Below are positions 33,037 to 42,503 of a stretch of 64,000 nt of DNA, one piece after another. The notes under the pieces are model-generated. The model saw only the letters and a program-made list of their open reading frames with translations. It was not told the origin of the DNA and made no database searches. Both the position numbers and the translations under genes were made by a program. The stretch comes from Paractinoplanes bogorensis (GTDB lineage: Bacteria > Actinomycetota > Actinomycetes > Mycobacteriales > Micromonosporaceae), in contig NZ_JAHKKG010000003.1 in the NCBI RefSeq assembly GCF_018829635.1, positions 62,001 through 126,000 on the forward strand. Reading direction: 5' to 3'. Position 1 is the first letter of the stretch; each line of letters opens with the position of its first letter.

Positions 33037-35583
33037 TCAACCCACGCGGTGCGCGAAAAGGTCTTCCGCGGGCGCGGGCCGGGCGAAGTGGTAGCCCTGC
33101 GCCCGCCGGTACCCCATCGCGGTCAGCAACTCGGCCTGCTCGGCCGTCTCGACCCCCTCGGCCACCGCCTCCACGCCCATCGCCTGGGTCAGCTGCAGCA
33201 CCGCCCGGGCGATCGCGTCACGACCGGGTCCCGGGACGAACGAGCGGTCGAGTTTCACCTGGTCGACCGGGCAGTCGACGAGCAGGCTGAGAGTGGACGC
33301 CCCGGTGCCGAAGTCGTCCAGTGCCACCCGCACCCCGAGCTCGCGCAGCGCGGCCAGGGTGGTCCAGGTGGCGCCCCCGCCGAGCGCGGTCGACTCGGTG
33401 ATCTCCAGGGTGAGACAGGTGGGCGGCAGTCCGGCCTCGTCCAGCGCGGCCGCGACCTCGGCCGCGAACTCCGGGTTCTGCAACTGCTGCGGGGAGGCGT
33501 TGACCGAGACCGTACGGGGTGCTCCGGCGCCCAGCCCGGCCCGCCACGCCGCCGCCTGCCGCACCGCCGCCCGCAGCACCCACCGGCCGAGCGGCACGAT
33601 CAGGCCGGTGTCCTCGGCCGCCGCGATGAACTCGCCCGGTGCCAGCAGGCCGCGCTCCGGGTGCTGCCAGCGCACCAGCGCCTCGACCCCGGCCAGGTCG
33701 CCGCCGGGCAGGGCCACGACCGGCTGGTAGTGCAGCACGAACTGCTCGTCGGCCAGGGCCCGGCGCAGCTCGGCGTCGCGGCGGGTGCGTTCGGCCGAGC
33801 GCGACTCCATGCCGGCCACGTACCGCTGCTGACCGCCGTCGCCGCGCGCCTTGGCCTCGTACATCGCGATGTCGGCGTGCCGCAGCAGGTCACCGGCGTC
33901 GTCCCCGGCCGTCCCCTCGGTCACCCCGAAACTGGCCCGCACGCTGAGCAGCTGGCCGTCGACCTCGACCGGGATCAGCAGCTGTTCGGCGATGCGGCGC
34001 AGCGCCCGGTCGACCGGCTCACCGCTCATCTCGTCGAACAGGATGGCGAACTCGTCGCCGCCGAGCCGGGCCACCAGGTCGACCGGCCGGACACTGGCCC
34101 GCATCCGCTCGGCCACCGCCACCAGCAGGCCGTCGCCGACGTGGTGGCCCAGGGTGTCGTTGACGGTCTTGAAGTCGTCCAGGTCGATCAGGACGAGGCT
34201 GAAATTCTTTCCCGTACGCAGGTCGGCCGCGATTCGCTCGGCGAACAGGGCCCGGTTGGCCAGTCCGGTGAGGGTGTCGTGGGTGGCGTCGTGGCTGAGC
34301 CGGTCCTGCACCGTACGGGTCTCGGTGATGTCCCGCCCGTTGGTGACCACGCCGCCGACGCTGGGTTCGTGGGTGAGGTTGGCCCCGATCGTCTCGAGCC
34401 AGCGCCACGACCCGTCCGCGTGCCGGAACCGCGCGTGCATCGTCGCCGAGGCCCCGTGCGCGGAGAGCATCGTCGCGTACGCGTCCCCGACGATCGACAG
34501 GTCGTCGGGGTGCACGAACCCGGCCAGCGGCCGTCCGACGACGTCGGCCGGGTCGAGGCCGAGCACGCGGGTCACGGACGGGCTGATGTAGCGCACGGCG
34601 GCGTCCGGGCCGGTGATCGTCACGACCTCGGTCGAGTTCTGCACGAGCAGCCGGAACCGTTCCTCGTCGCGCTGGGTGCGCTCGACCAGCCGGTCGTTCT
34701 CGCGGATGGCCAGCACCTGCCGCGCGCCGACCAGCACGGTCAGCACCAGCGAGCCGACCGCGATCGACAGCTCGTCGCCCGAGTCGGCCACGATCGTGCT
34801 GATCATCAGGGCGCCCACGGCGGCCACGGCGAGATACGGGTAGAGGGTGTGGTGGCGGCGCCGGCCGACCAGCTCGACCGGCTCGACGGCCTGGTAGCGC
34901 GCGGCCACCGCGACCACCAGGGCCCCGAACGCGCTGATCAGCACGGTGGGGTCGAGATCGGGCCAGCGGTCGAAGGCGCTGGTGAGCGCGGTGCCGAGCC
35001 CGCCGATCAGCGCGCTGGCCCCGATGAACCGGAGCGCGCCGCGGGTCAGGGTGTCGCCCCGGCCGGTGGTCAGCTTCATCACCACGCTGATGCCGACCAT
35101 GCCGCCGACGAGATAGCCGATCGTCGGGCCGAGCTCGGCCGCGGTGGCGGTGCCCCGGGACAGCGGCAGGCCGACCAGATGCCACAGGAAAAGTCCGCCC
35201 GCGGCCAGCACGGTGCTCAGGTCCAGGCACAGCGTGATCACCTCGGTGCGGGTGATCGAGCGCATCGGCAGCAGCACGGCCGCGCCGACCACCAAGAGGA
35301 CCGCGGCGACGTGGGCCACCTGGCTGACGACGGGGAGGAATTTCGTGAGCAGGGTCAGCGCGAACAGGACCTGAGCGGCGGCGTTGGCCGACCAGAACCG
35401 CCGGGCGGCCCGGCCCGGCGCGGGCGCCCGCCGGCACAGGACGGCCGTCACGATGCTCGCCCCGGCCGCCAGCAGCAACGACAGGACCCGGAGCCGTTCG
35501 CCGGTCGCGAACGCCGCGGCGGTGCCGAGGGCCAGGATCGCGGTCAGGCGCAGGAGGCGGCTGTCCCACAGCTTCTCCGACAC
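33037..35583 (-). CDS. Membrane PAS-GGDEF-EAL c-di-GMP protein (paralogue)
   Basis: 848 residues, GTG start. Eight or nine N-terminal membrane helices (VLSLLLAAGASIVTAVLC onward), then PAS (RFRLLVQNSTEVVTI; SPSVTRVLGLDPADVVG), GGDEF intact (RLGGDEFAILFDEM, preceded by RPVD), and EAL intact (EALVRWQHPERGL, DDFGTGAST, KLDRSFVPG, EGVETAEQA). The domain order, PAS wording and end motif match the protein at 16436-19078, so the two arose by duplication, although their membrane parts have diverged. Likely a bifunctional or conditionally switched c-di-GMP enzyme. Confidence 0.93.
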   Translation of the reverse strand: MSEKLWDSRLLRLTAILALGTAAAFATGERLRVLSLLLAAGASIVTAVLCRRAPAPGRAARRFWSANAAAQVLFALTLLTKFLPVVSQVAHVAAVLLVVGAAVLLPMRSITRTEVITLCLDLSTVLAAGGLFLWHLVGLPLSRGTATAAELGPTIGYLVGGMVGISVVMKLTTGRGDTLTRGALRFIGASALIGGLGTALTSAFDRWPDLDPTVLISAFGALVVAVAARYQAVEPVELVGRRRHHTLYPYLAVAAVGALMISTIVADSGDELSIAVGSLVLTVLVGARQVLAIRENDRLVERTQRDEERFRLLVQNSTEVVTITGPDAAVRYISPSVTRVLGLDPADVVGRPLAGFVHPDDLSIVGDAYATMLSAHGASATMHARFRHADGSWRWLETIGANLTHEPSVGGVVTNGRDITETRTVQDRLSHDATHDTLTGLANRALFAERIAADLRTGKNFSLVLIDLDDFKTVNDTLGHHVGDGLLVAVAERMRASVRPVDLVARLGGDEFAILFDEMSGEPVDRALRRIAEQLLIPVEVDGQLLSVRASFGVTEGTAGDDAGDLLRHADIAMYEAKARGDGGQQRYVAGMESRSAERTRRDAELRRALADEQFVLHYQPVVALPGGDLAGVEALVRWQHPERGLLAPGEFIAAAEDTGLIVPLGRWVLRAAVRQAAAWRAGLGAGAPRTVSVNASPQQLQNPEFAAEVAAALDEAGLPPTCLTLEITESTALGGGATWTTLAALRELGVRVALDDFGTGASTLSLLVDCPVDQVKLDRSFVPGPGRDAIARAVLQLTQAMGVEAVAEGVETAEQAELLTAMGYRRAQGYHFARPAPAEDLFAHRVG

Positions 35584-35708
35584 ATCTCGAAGATCGGCCC
35601 GTTTCCGCCCGACGTGAGCGTTCTCGTCGCCAGGGTCCCGAGCCTTCGATCACCGGCCTGCACACGGGCACCGTCGGCCACTACCGGATCTCGCCGTACG
35701 CTCCACGG

Positions 35709-36779
35709 GTGGCATGGGGACGGGTGCGGACCGGGCTGAGCCTGCTGACGGCGCTGGCCGCGGGCGCGGTCCTGCTGTTCGTGCCGCCGAGTGCCCAGCC
35801 GGACACCGGTCCGCTGGTGGCGGGACTCGTCTGGCCGGACGCGCAGCGGGGCAGCTTCACCGCCGACCTGCCCGACGGCAGCACCTTCACGCCGGCGTTG
35901 TTCCTCGACGCCAGGACCGCGATCGGGACGGCCCAGAGTCGCGACGGCTCGGGCCTGCGGCTGGTGCTGCGCAAGACCGAGGGAGCCGTACGGGTGTTGC
36001 GGCCCGCACCACCCGGCGACGACGCGTCGTTCCCGGCCGTCACCGCCTCGGGCGACGACGTGGTGTGGGCCGAGGGCCACGGTGACGGGCGCCCGCAACT
36101 GTGGAAGGTCAATCTCCGCGACGGCCGCCCGCCCCGGCTGATCACCGGCGACACCGGGGACGCCCGCTTCTACCAGTCCGAGTACGACCTGCTCGTCGCG
36201 GGCGGCCGGGTGCACTGGGTGGCCGCCGGCGACGACCAGTCGACCGAACTGCGCTCGGTGGCGCTGTCCGGTGGCCCGGTGCGGACGAGCACCCAGCCCG
36301 GCACGTGGCAGCAGTCGGTGTGGCCGTGGCTGGTCGACGGGGTGGCCTCGACCGCGGGCGCGACGGTGCTGCGAAACCCTTCGACCGGGCGTGACATGGC
36401 GGTGGCGGCGAACCAGCGCGCGGTCACCAACTGCACCCCGAGCTGGTGCCGGGTGGTGTCGCTGGACGACGACGGCATGCCGCGGATCGAGATGATGCGG
36501 CCGGACGGGGCTGCGCGTCTCATGGTCGCCGAAGGCGTGGTGCAGACGGCCGTGGCCGACGTCGCGGTCCTCGACCGGTTCGAGGTCTACGCCCAGGGCG
36601 GGGGCAACGCCGACCTGACCGGGAACTTCCAGCTGTTCGCGTACGACATCACCGGCCGCCGGGCGGTGCAGATCAGCCCGGACGCGGCCAACGTCGGTTA
36701 CCGGGCCGGGGTGCTGTGGTGGTCGACCGGCAACCGGGAGCTGTTCCTGTGGCACAGCCTCGACCTCCGCACCGTCTGA
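35709..36779 (+). CDS. Secreted or membrane-anchored beta-propeller-like protein
   Basis: 356 residues, GTG start. One N-terminal hydrophobic segment (LSLLTALAAGAVLLFVPPSA) acts as signal or anchor. The rest has repeated strand-turn units such as FPAVTASGDDVVWAEGHGDG, QLWKVNLRDGRPPRLITGD, VHWVAAGDDQSTELRSVAL and FQLFAYDITGRRAVQISPD, as in WD40/TolB-like propellers. Cysteines at CTPSWC could form a disulfide. No enzymatic motif. Divergent from the GGDEF-EAL gene. Confidence 0.75.
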   Translation: MAWGRVRTGLSLLTALAAGAVLLFVPPSAQPDTGPLVAGLVWPDAQRGSFTADLPDGSTFTPALFLDARTAIGTAQSRDGSGLRLVLRKTEGAVRVLRPAPPGDDASFPAVTASGDDVVWAEGHGDGRPQLWKVNLRDGRPPRLITGDTGDARFYQSEYDLLVAGGRVHWVAAGDDQSTELRSVALSGGPVRTSTQPGTWQQSVWPWLVDGVASTAGATVLRNPSTGRDMAVAANQRAVTNCTPSWCRVVSLDDDGMPRIEMMRPDGAARLMVAEGVVQTAVADVAVLDRFEVYAQGGGNADLTGNFQLFAYDITGRRAVQISPDAANVGYRAGVLWWSTGNRELFLWHSLDLRTV

Positions 36780-36781
36780 GG

Positions 36782-37789
36782 TCAGCCCGGCTCGAAGCAG
36801 GCGTCGACCAGCTCCGGCGGCACCTCGGCCAGCGTCGGCGGTGACCAGCGGGGGCGGCGGTCCTTGTCGATGATCTGGGCCCGGATGCCCTCGGCGAAGT
36901 CGGGCCAGTGCAGCATCGCGGTGCCGATCCGGAGTTCCTGCTCGAGGGCGGCGGTCAGGCTGCCGAGCCCGGGTGCCGTGCGCACCGAACGCAGCGTGAC
37001 CAGCAGCGCCGAGGGGGACTTGGTGGCGATCTCCTTGGCCGCGGCCTGGGCGCTCGCCGCCGGGTGGGCGGCCAGCCGCTCGATGATCCCGGCCACCGTC
37101 GGGGCCGAGTAGCACTCGTCGATCCACTCCCGGTCGCCGGCCAGGCTGCCCGGCGGCGGGACGGTGGCGAACGACTCCACCGCTTCGCTCGCCTCCCGGT
37201 GAGCGAGCGCGTGGACCAGGTCGGCGAGCCGGGAAGCGGGCACGAAGTGGTCGGCCAGCCCGGCCGTGATGCCGTCCGCCGCCCCGATCGCGCCACCGGT
37301 GAGGGCCAGGTGCGTGCCGAGGTGGCCGGGGGCGCGCCCGAGCAGCCAGGAACCGCCCACGTCGGGGTGGAAGCCGATGCCGACCTCGGGCATGGCGAGC
37401 CGGGACCGTTCGGTGACCAACCGCAGCGACGCGTGCCCGGAGACGCCGATGCCGCCGCCCATCACCAGGCCGTCCATCCAGGCCACGACCGGTTTGGGGT
37501 AGGCGGCGACGGCGGCGTTCAGCCGGTACTCGTCGGCCCAGAAGCCGAGCGATTCCGTACCGCCGGTGACGGCGTCGTGATGGATCGCGCGGATGTCGCC
37601 GCCCGCGCACAGCCCGCGCTCGCCGGCGCCGGTGATCAGCACGGTCCGGACCCGGTCGTCGGTGGCCCATTCGTCGAGCGTGCGGTGCAGGATCGTGACC
37701 ATCTCGGCGGTGAGCGCGTTGATCACCCGCGGCCGGTTCAGGATCAGGTGGCCGAGATGGCCGTCGAGCTGGGCGATCACGGGATTCAT
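36782..37789 (-). CDS. Enoyl-CoA hydratase/isomerase family, 3-hydroxyisobutyryl-CoA hydrolase-like
   Basis: 335 residues, longer than ordinary crotonases and typical of the ECH_2 (HIBYL-CoA hydrolase) class. Oxyanion-hole motifs are AGERGLCAGGDIRAIHHDA and MDGLVMGGGIGVSGHASLRL, followed by PEVGIGFHPDVGGSWLLGR with the catalytic Glu, and the C-terminal extension DFAEGIRAQIIDKDRRPRW. The family hydrolyses 3-hydroxyisobutyryl-CoA in valine breakdown. It is the last gene of a six-gene operon and overlaps the GNAT gene by 4 nt. Confidence 0.9.
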   Translation of the reverse strand: MNPVIAQLDGHLGHLILNRPRVINALTAEMVTILHRTLDEWATDDRVRTVLITGAGERGLCAGGDIRAIHHDAVTGGTESLGFWADEYRLNAAVAAYPKPVVAWMDGLVMGGGIGVSGHASLRLVTERSRLAMPEVGIGFHPDVGGSWLLGRAPGHLGTHLALTGGAIGAADGITAGLADHFVPASRLADLVHALAHREASEAVESFATVPPPGSLAGDREWIDECYSAPTVAGIIERLAAHPAASAQAAAKEIATKSPSALLVTLRSVRTAPGLGSLTAALEQELRIGTAMLHWPDFAEGIRAQIIDKDRRPRWSPPTLAEVPPELVDACFEPG

Positions 37790-38373
37790 AGAGTCAGCAG
37801 AGCCTTCCGTACGGCGGGATCGTCCGGCCCCAGACCGTACCGGTACTGATACACGGCCAGCACCTGATCACGGACCGAAGCCTCGTCCGACTCGAGACCG
37901 GTCGACGCCGCGAGCAGCCGCAACGGCTCGGGATGCCCACCCGGCTGCGGTGGCTCGTAGTCGGAAACGGGCAGCACCCGGGCGCCCAGCCGCTCGTAGA
38001 AGACGATCCGGCGGCGGCGCTCCGACTCCTCGGCGGCGTCGATGCCGGGCTCGTCCGGGTCCTCCACGTCGAGCAGCACCCGTGGGTGACCCGCCGCGGC
38101 CCAGTTCGCGCAGGCCAGCCGCCACATCGTGGAGCCGGCGCCGGCACCGCGCCGGAGAACGGCGAAGTAGCGCAGGAACACCCAGCCGGTCGGCCCGAGC
38201 GGGCGGGTCACGGCGAAGCCGGCCGGGCCGTCGTCGTCGATCAGCACCAGCACGTCGTCGGCCAGCAGGTCGTCGAACGGAGCCCGCAGCCCGGCCGGGA
38301 ACCGGGCCAGATAGATGGCCTCGGTGGCCGCGAGCTGCCCGGCGCTGAGCGCGCCGGCCGGGATCAGTTCCAT
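37786..38373 (-). CDS. GNAT-like N-acetyltransferase
   Basis: 195 residues from ATG 38373 (MELIPAGALSAGQL). The acetyl-CoA fold is visible in ADDVLVLIDDDGPAGFAVTR, FLRYFAVLRRGAGAGSTMWR (the pyrophosphate loop RRGAGAG) and the final strand-helix RRIVFYERLGARVLPVSDY. The substrate is unknown. It overlaps the amidohydrolase gene by 10 nt and the crotonase gene by 4 nt, so it belongs to the catabolic operon even though such an activity is not obviously needed there. Confidence 0.8.
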   Translation of the reverse strand: MELIPAGALSAGQLAATEAIYLARFPAGLRAPFDDLLADDVLVLIDDDGPAGFAVTRPLGPTGWVFLRYFAVLRRGAGAGSTMWRLACANWAAAGHPRVLLDVEDPDEPGIDAAEESERRRRIVFYERLGARVLPVSDYEPPQPGGHPEPLRLLAASTGLESDEASVRDQVLAVYQYRYGLGPDDPAVRKALLTL

Positions 38374-39947
38374 CGCCACACCCCGCCGATCATCGTGCGC
38401 AGCACCTCGATGCGGCCGATCGCCTCCGGCGCCACGTCGGCCGGGTCGTCGGAGAGCACGGCCAGGTCGGCCAGTTTGCCCACGCGCAGCGAGCCGGTGC
38501 GGTCCTCCTGGTGCGACGCGCAGGCCGAGCCGAGCGTGTACGCCCGCAGTGCCTCCCGTGCGGTGAGCTGCTCGTCCACCGCGAACGGGAATCCCGACGC
38601 GGTGACCCGCTCGACCATGGCCTGGATGCCGAGCAGGGGAGCGCCGATCGTCACCGGCCGGTCCGAGCTGCCCGGCAGCACCAGACCGGCGTCGAGCAGG
38701 GTCCGCAGCCGGTACGCGTCGGCGATCCGCCCCGGGCCGAGCGCGCGGCGCATGCCGTCGCCGATCTCGGGCACGAACCGGGCCTGCGGCACCGGCACCA
38801 CGCCGAGCGCCGCGGCCCGGCTCACCTGGTCGGGACGGGCCACGCCGAAATGCTCGATGCGGTGCCGCACGTCTTTTCTCGGCGTCACCTCCTGCGCTTC
38901 GGAATACGCATCCAGAACCAGGTCGATGGCCGCGTCCCCGATGGCGTGGGCGGCGACCCGCCAGCCACCACGGTGCGCGGCCACGATCGTCGCGATCAGT
39001 TCGTCCCGGTCGCCCTGCAGGTAGCCGGCGTTGCCCGGGGTGTCGGCGAAGTCGTGGCACATCGCCGCCGTGTGCCCGATCAGCGACCCGTCGGTGAACA
39101 CCTTGACCGGCCCGAGGCGCAGCCAGTCGTCGCCGAACCCGGTCCGGATGCCCAGATCGAGCCCCAGTGGCAGGCCGTCGTCGGCGTGCCCGGCCAGCGG
39201 GTGCAGCGCGTCGGCGGCCACCATCAGCTCGGTGCGTACGTGCAGGCGGCCCTGCTCGCGGGCGGTCTGGTAGGCGGCCAGCTCGACCGGGCTCTTGCCG
39301 ATCCAGCCGCCGCCGATGCCGGCCTCGACCACGCTGGTGATGCCCTCGCGCAGGTAGTGCCGGCCGGCCCGGTCGATCGCGTCGGCCAGCTCGCGCACCG
39401 GGTAGGGCAGCACGAGCGGGTTGACCAGGTTCTGCGCCTGTTCCTGGAGCAGGCCGGTCGGGCGCCCGGCGGTGTCGGTGACCACCCGGCCGCCGCTGAC
39501 GTCGTCGAGGGCGAGGCGGTCGAGCACCGGCGAACTGACCACGCACATGTGGCCGGAGACGTGCTTGAGCCACACGTCGCGGCCGGGGGCGACCCGGTCG
39601 AGGTCGTCGCGGGTGGGGTGGCGGCCGACCTTGTTCTCGTCGTAGCCGCTGCCGACCACCCAGCCGCTCGGGGTCGCTTCGGCCTGCCTTTTCACGGCAG
39701 CGAGCAGGTCGTCCATCGTGGACACGCGCAGGTCGGCCTCGGCCAGCGACAGCCCGAACCAGGCCATGTGGTTGTGCGCGTCGTGGAAACCGGGCACGAC
39801 GACCGCGCCGCCGAGATCGATCACCTCGCGGGCGGGCACCTCCTCGAGGGCGACGATACGGTCGCCCAGGATGGCCAGCGCGCTCGCGTCGGGGCCGTCG
39901 ACGGTGATGACGCGGCAGTTGGTGAGCAGCCGGTCGGCGATGATCAT
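38364..39947 (-). CDS. Amidohydrolase, YtcJ-like
   Basis: 527 residues from ATG 39947 (MIIADRLLTNCRVITVDG), overlapping the thioesterase stop by 4 nt; the longer frame lacks support. Metal-dependent hydrolase marks: GAVVVPGFHDAHNHMAWFG (HxH), HVSGHMCVVSS, EAGIGGGWIG, VFTDGSLIGHTA, AHAIGDAAIDLVLDAY and the late Asp in LVLPGSSDRPVTIG. YtcJ-type enzymes cleave amide or ester bonds of small molecules, sometimes N-formyl or carbamoyl groups. It could release the acid that the neighbouring ligase then activates (inference). Confidence 0.9.
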   Translation of the reverse strand: MIIADRLLTNCRVITVDGPDASALAILGDRIVALEEVPAREVIDLGGAVVVPGFHDAHNHMAWFGLSLAEADLRVSTMDDLLAAVKRQAEATPSGWVVGSGYDENKVGRHPTRDDLDRVAPGRDVWLKHVSGHMCVVSSPVLDRLALDDVSGGRVVTDTAGRPTGLLQEQAQNLVNPLVLPYPVRELADAIDRAGRHYLREGITSVVEAGIGGGWIGKSPVELAAYQTAREQGRLHVRTELMVAADALHPLAGHADDGLPLGLDLGIRTGFGDDWLRLGPVKVFTDGSLIGHTAAMCHDFADTPGNAGYLQGDRDELIATIVAAHRGGWRVAAHAIGDAAIDLVLDAYSEAQEVTPRKDVRHRIEHFGVARPDQVSRAAALGVVPVPQARFVPEIGDGMRRALGPGRIADAYRLRTLLDAGLVLPGSSDRPVTIGAPLLGIQAMVERVTASGFPFAVDEQLTAREALRAYTLGSACASHQEDRTGSLRVGKLADLAVLSDDPADVAPEAIGRIEVLRTMIGGVWRWN

Positions 39948-40354
39948 GTGGTCGCTCCGCTCAGCTCCGCGAAGATCGTGCGGTACCAGTCGCTCCACGG
40001 CGCCGGGCGGCCGGTGGCCGGGTCGACCTTGACGATGACCCGGTGGCCGCGGGCGTAGATCGTGCCGGTTCCGCAGGTGAATTCATAGGTGGCGCTGGTT
40101 CGGCCGATGCTGCGTCCGGTGAGCGTCACCGCGAGCAGGCCCGGCGTGTGCACGGGGGCAAGAAATTCACAATGCAGTTCCCGTACGACGTAGAGCAGGT
40201 CCTCGGCCCTGGCGTCAGCGGCGGCCGGGCCGTCGTACTGCTCGAACAGCGCGGTCTGGGCGCGCTCGACATGGACGGCGAAGCGCGCGTTGTGCAGGTG
40301 CCCGTTGGGGTCGAACTCGTCGAAGAAGACGGGGCTGTGATAAGTGAAAGTCAA
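39944..40354 (-). CDS. Hotdog-fold acyl-CoA thioesterase
   Basis: 136 residues from TTG 40354, preceded by GGAG and overlapping the ligase stop (TTGA). The 4-hydroxybenzoyl-CoA thioesterase pattern is clear: VFFDEFDPNGHLHNARFAV, with the Asp and the His-Asn pair, then YVVRELHCEFLAPVHTPG and SIGRTSATYEF. It probably hydrolyses a CoA ester of the pathway or recycles CoA. Long upstream frames in the same phase are shadows of the ligase gene. Confidence 0.85.
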   Translation of the reverse strand: MTFTYHSPVFFDEFDPNGHLHNARFAVHVERAQTALFEQYDGPAAADARAEDLLYVVRELHCEFLAPVHTPGLLAVTLTGRSIGRTSATYEFTCGTGTIYARGHRVIVKVDPATGRPAPWSDWYRTIFAELSGATT

Positions 40355-41745
40355 GGCGCACTCCGGTCGAGCAGCTTCTTGGCCACCCGCTCGGACGGCG
40401 TCATCGGCAGTTCGTCGGCGAACCGCCAGTAGCGCGGCACCTTGAACGCGGCCAGCCGCTCGGAACACCACTCCCGCAGGTCGTCGGCCGTTGCGCTCCC
40501 CACCACGTACGCCAAGACCTCTTCGCCCCTGATCTCGTCGGGCACACCGACCACTGCGGCCAGGCGGACCCCCGGATGCTCCATGATCACCTGCTCGACC
40601 TCGACGGCGGCGATGTTCTCGCCGCTGCGGCGGATCATGTCCTTGAGCCGGCCGAGCAGATAGATCCGGCCCTGCTCGTCCATGCGGGCCAGATCGCCGG
40701 TCGGGAACCAGCCGTCGCGCCACGGCGGCGGATGGCCGAGGTAGCCGTCGAACATGCCCGGCCCCTTCAGCATCAACTCACCGTCGTCGCTGATCATCAC
40801 GTCGCGGTGGGTCGCGGGGCGGCCGAGGCAGCCGGTGCCGACCAGTTCGTCGTGCTCGCGCGGGGTGACCCGGATGTCGGCGCCGGTCTCGGTCATGCCG
40901 AACGCCTCGTACCAGGGCACGCCCCAGCGCTCCTCGAGCTCGGCGTGCCGGGCCGGTGGGATGGCCGAGCACTGCACCACCCGTACGGAATGGTCGCGGT
41001 CCTTCTCGCCGGGCGGCATCGCCAGCAGCAGATTGGGCATGGCGCCCAGGCAGTAGAAATAGGTCACCCGGTGGCGGCGCACCTCGGCCCAGAACGTCGA
41101 CGGGTGGAAACCGTCGAGCACCACCAGTTCGGCCCCGGAGATCAGGGCGGCCACCACGTTCCACTGCGGGTCGATGTAGCTGAACGGCTGCGCGGTCAGC
41201 ATCACGTCGGTCGCCTCGAGGTGCGGGAACTCGAAGTGCAGGCTGCCGGCCAGCGTCAGCCAGTAGTTGTGCGACAGCAGGCAGCCCTTGGGGGAGCCGG
41301 TGGTGCCCGACGTGTACTGCACGTTGACGATGGCGTGCGGGTCGACCTCGCCCTGCTCGAAGCCGGGCTCGGGGGTCAGGCTTTCCAGCGGCACGATCTC
41401 GGGGAAAAGGGGCCGGAACTCCTCGGTGGTGATCACGGCGACCGCGCCCGAGTCGCTGACCACGTGGGCGGCGTCGGCGCTGCGGTACTTCACGTTGATC
41501 GGCACCAGGGCCGCGCCGAGGCGGGCCAGGGCCAGCCACAGCAGCGGGAACTCGGCCTGGTTGGGCAGCATCACGGCCACTCGGTCGCCCGCCTTGATGC
41601 CCCTTGATCGCAGCGCCTGAGCGTAGCCTTCGGTTCGCTCTTTCACCTGCGCGAAGGTCAGCGTCTGACCCGGATCGAAGCGCCAGGCGACCCGGTCGGG
41701 CCAGGTCGTGGCCGCCCTCTCGAGCAGTTCGACGAGGTCAGTCAC
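40351..41745 (-). CDS. AMP-forming acyl-CoA ligase
   Basis: 464 residues from GTG 41745 (MTDLVELLERAATTWP), with GGAG 8 nt upstream and an 8-nt overlap with the crotonase gene. ANL-superfamily motifs: P-loop VQYTSGTTGSPKGCLLSH, WYEAFGMTETG, TGDLARMDEQGRIYLLGRLK and the hinge DMIRRSGENIAAVEVEQVI; the C-terminal lysine lies in TPSERVAKKLL. It adenylates a carboxylic acid and joins it to CoA. It is shorter than typical fatty-acid ligases, close in size to crotonobetaine/aryl-acid ligases; the acid cannot be named. Confidence 0.92.
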   Translation of the reverse strand: MTDLVELLERAATTWPDRVAWRFDPGQTLTFAQVKERTEGYAQALRSRGIKAGDRVAVMLPNQAEFPLLWLALARLGAALVPINVKYRSADAAHVVSDSGAVAVITTEEFRPLFPEIVPLESLTPEPGFEQGEVDPHAIVNVQYTSGTTGSPKGCLLSHNYWLTLAGSLHFEFPHLEATDVMLTAQPFSYIDPQWNVVAALISGAELVVLDGFHPSTFWAEVRRHRVTYFYCLGAMPNLLLAMPPGEKDRDHSVRVVQCSAIPPARHAELEERWGVPWYEAFGMTETGADIRVTPREHDELVGTGCLGRPATHRDVMISDDGELMLKGPGMFDGYLGHPPPWRDGWFPTGDLARMDEQGRIYLLGRLKDMIRRSGENIAAVEVEQVIMEHPGVRLAAVVGVPDEIRGEEVLAYVVGSATADDLREWCSERLAAFKVPRYWRFADELPMTPSERVAKKLLDRSAP

Positions 41746-42484
41746 GGGCGAACTCCGTACGGGGAAGCTCATTTTCCGACGTCAGGCTGGTCAGCAGCGC
41801 GTGGTCGACCTCGGCGGCCAGGGCCAGCTCGAGCGACGAGTCGAGGCCCAGCTCGAGCACCCGCTTGGCCAGCTGGAGCGCGACCGGGGGCCGGCTCAGC
41901 AGCTTCGCCGCCCACTCGGCGGCCATCTCTTCGTGCTCGCCGGACGGCGCGACCCGGCTGATCAGGCCGATCCGGGCCGCCTCGGCGGCGGGCACCCGCT
42001 CGCCGAACAGCAGCAGCTCGCGCGACTTGGCCAGCCCGACCAGATGGGGAAGCAGCCGGGACACCCCGCCGGTGACGCTGAGACCGACGCTCACCTCGGG
42101 GAAGCCGAACTGGGCGTCCTCGTCGGCCACCACCAGGTCGCAGGCGAGCGCGAACTCGCAGCCCGCGCCCAGCGCGTAGCCGTGCACGGCGGCGATCACG
42201 ACGCCCGGATGCGAGCGGATCCGGCGGGTCACGTCCTGGATCTGCTCGAGCCGGGCCCGGGTCTGCGGCACGGTCTCGACCGCGGGCGGCTCCTTGAGGT
42301 CGTGGCCCGAGCAGAACGCCCGGCCCCGCCCGGCCAGCACGACGACCTGGGCGCCGTCGGCCCGGGCCCGGTCGAGCGCGGCCAGCAGGTCGTCGACCAG
42401 CGGCGGGACCACGGCGTTGAGCCGGGCCGGACGGTTCAGATGGATGCGGGCCAGGCCCTCGGCGAACTCGTAATCAACGACCAC
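41738..42484 (-). CDS. Enoyl-CoA hydratase/isomerase family protein
   Basis: 248 residues from GTG 42484 (MVVDYEFAEGLARIHLNRPA). Crotonase motifs: AGRGRAFCSGHDLKE, AAVHGYALGAGCEFALACDL (oxyanion loop) and FPEVSVGLSVTGGVSRLL. Normal length for a hydratase or isomerase acting on a short acyl-CoA. It is the first gene of the operon and is divergent from the TetR gene at 42542 across a palindromic spacer. GAGG lies close upstream of the GTG. Confidence 0.9.
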   Translation of the reverse strand: MVVDYEFAEGLARIHLNRPARLNAVVPPLVDDLLAALDRARADGAQVVVLAGRGRAFCSGHDLKEPPAVETVPQTRARLEQIQDVTRRIRSHPGVVIAAVHGYALGAGCEFALACDLVVADEDAQFGFPEVSVGLSVTGGVSRLLPHLVGLAKSRELLLFGERVPAAEAARIGLISRVAPSGEHEEMAAEWAAKLLSRPPVALQLAKRVLELGLDSSLELALAAEVDHALLTSLTSENELPRTEFARD

Positions 42485-42503
42485 GACCTCACCATAGCCG
42501 CTC

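Noticed and set aside
32884-35739. 951-codon plus-strand frame
   Set aside because: Antisense to the second GGDEF-EAL gene, with shadow-type composition; long open frames on the opposite strand are normal at this G+C.
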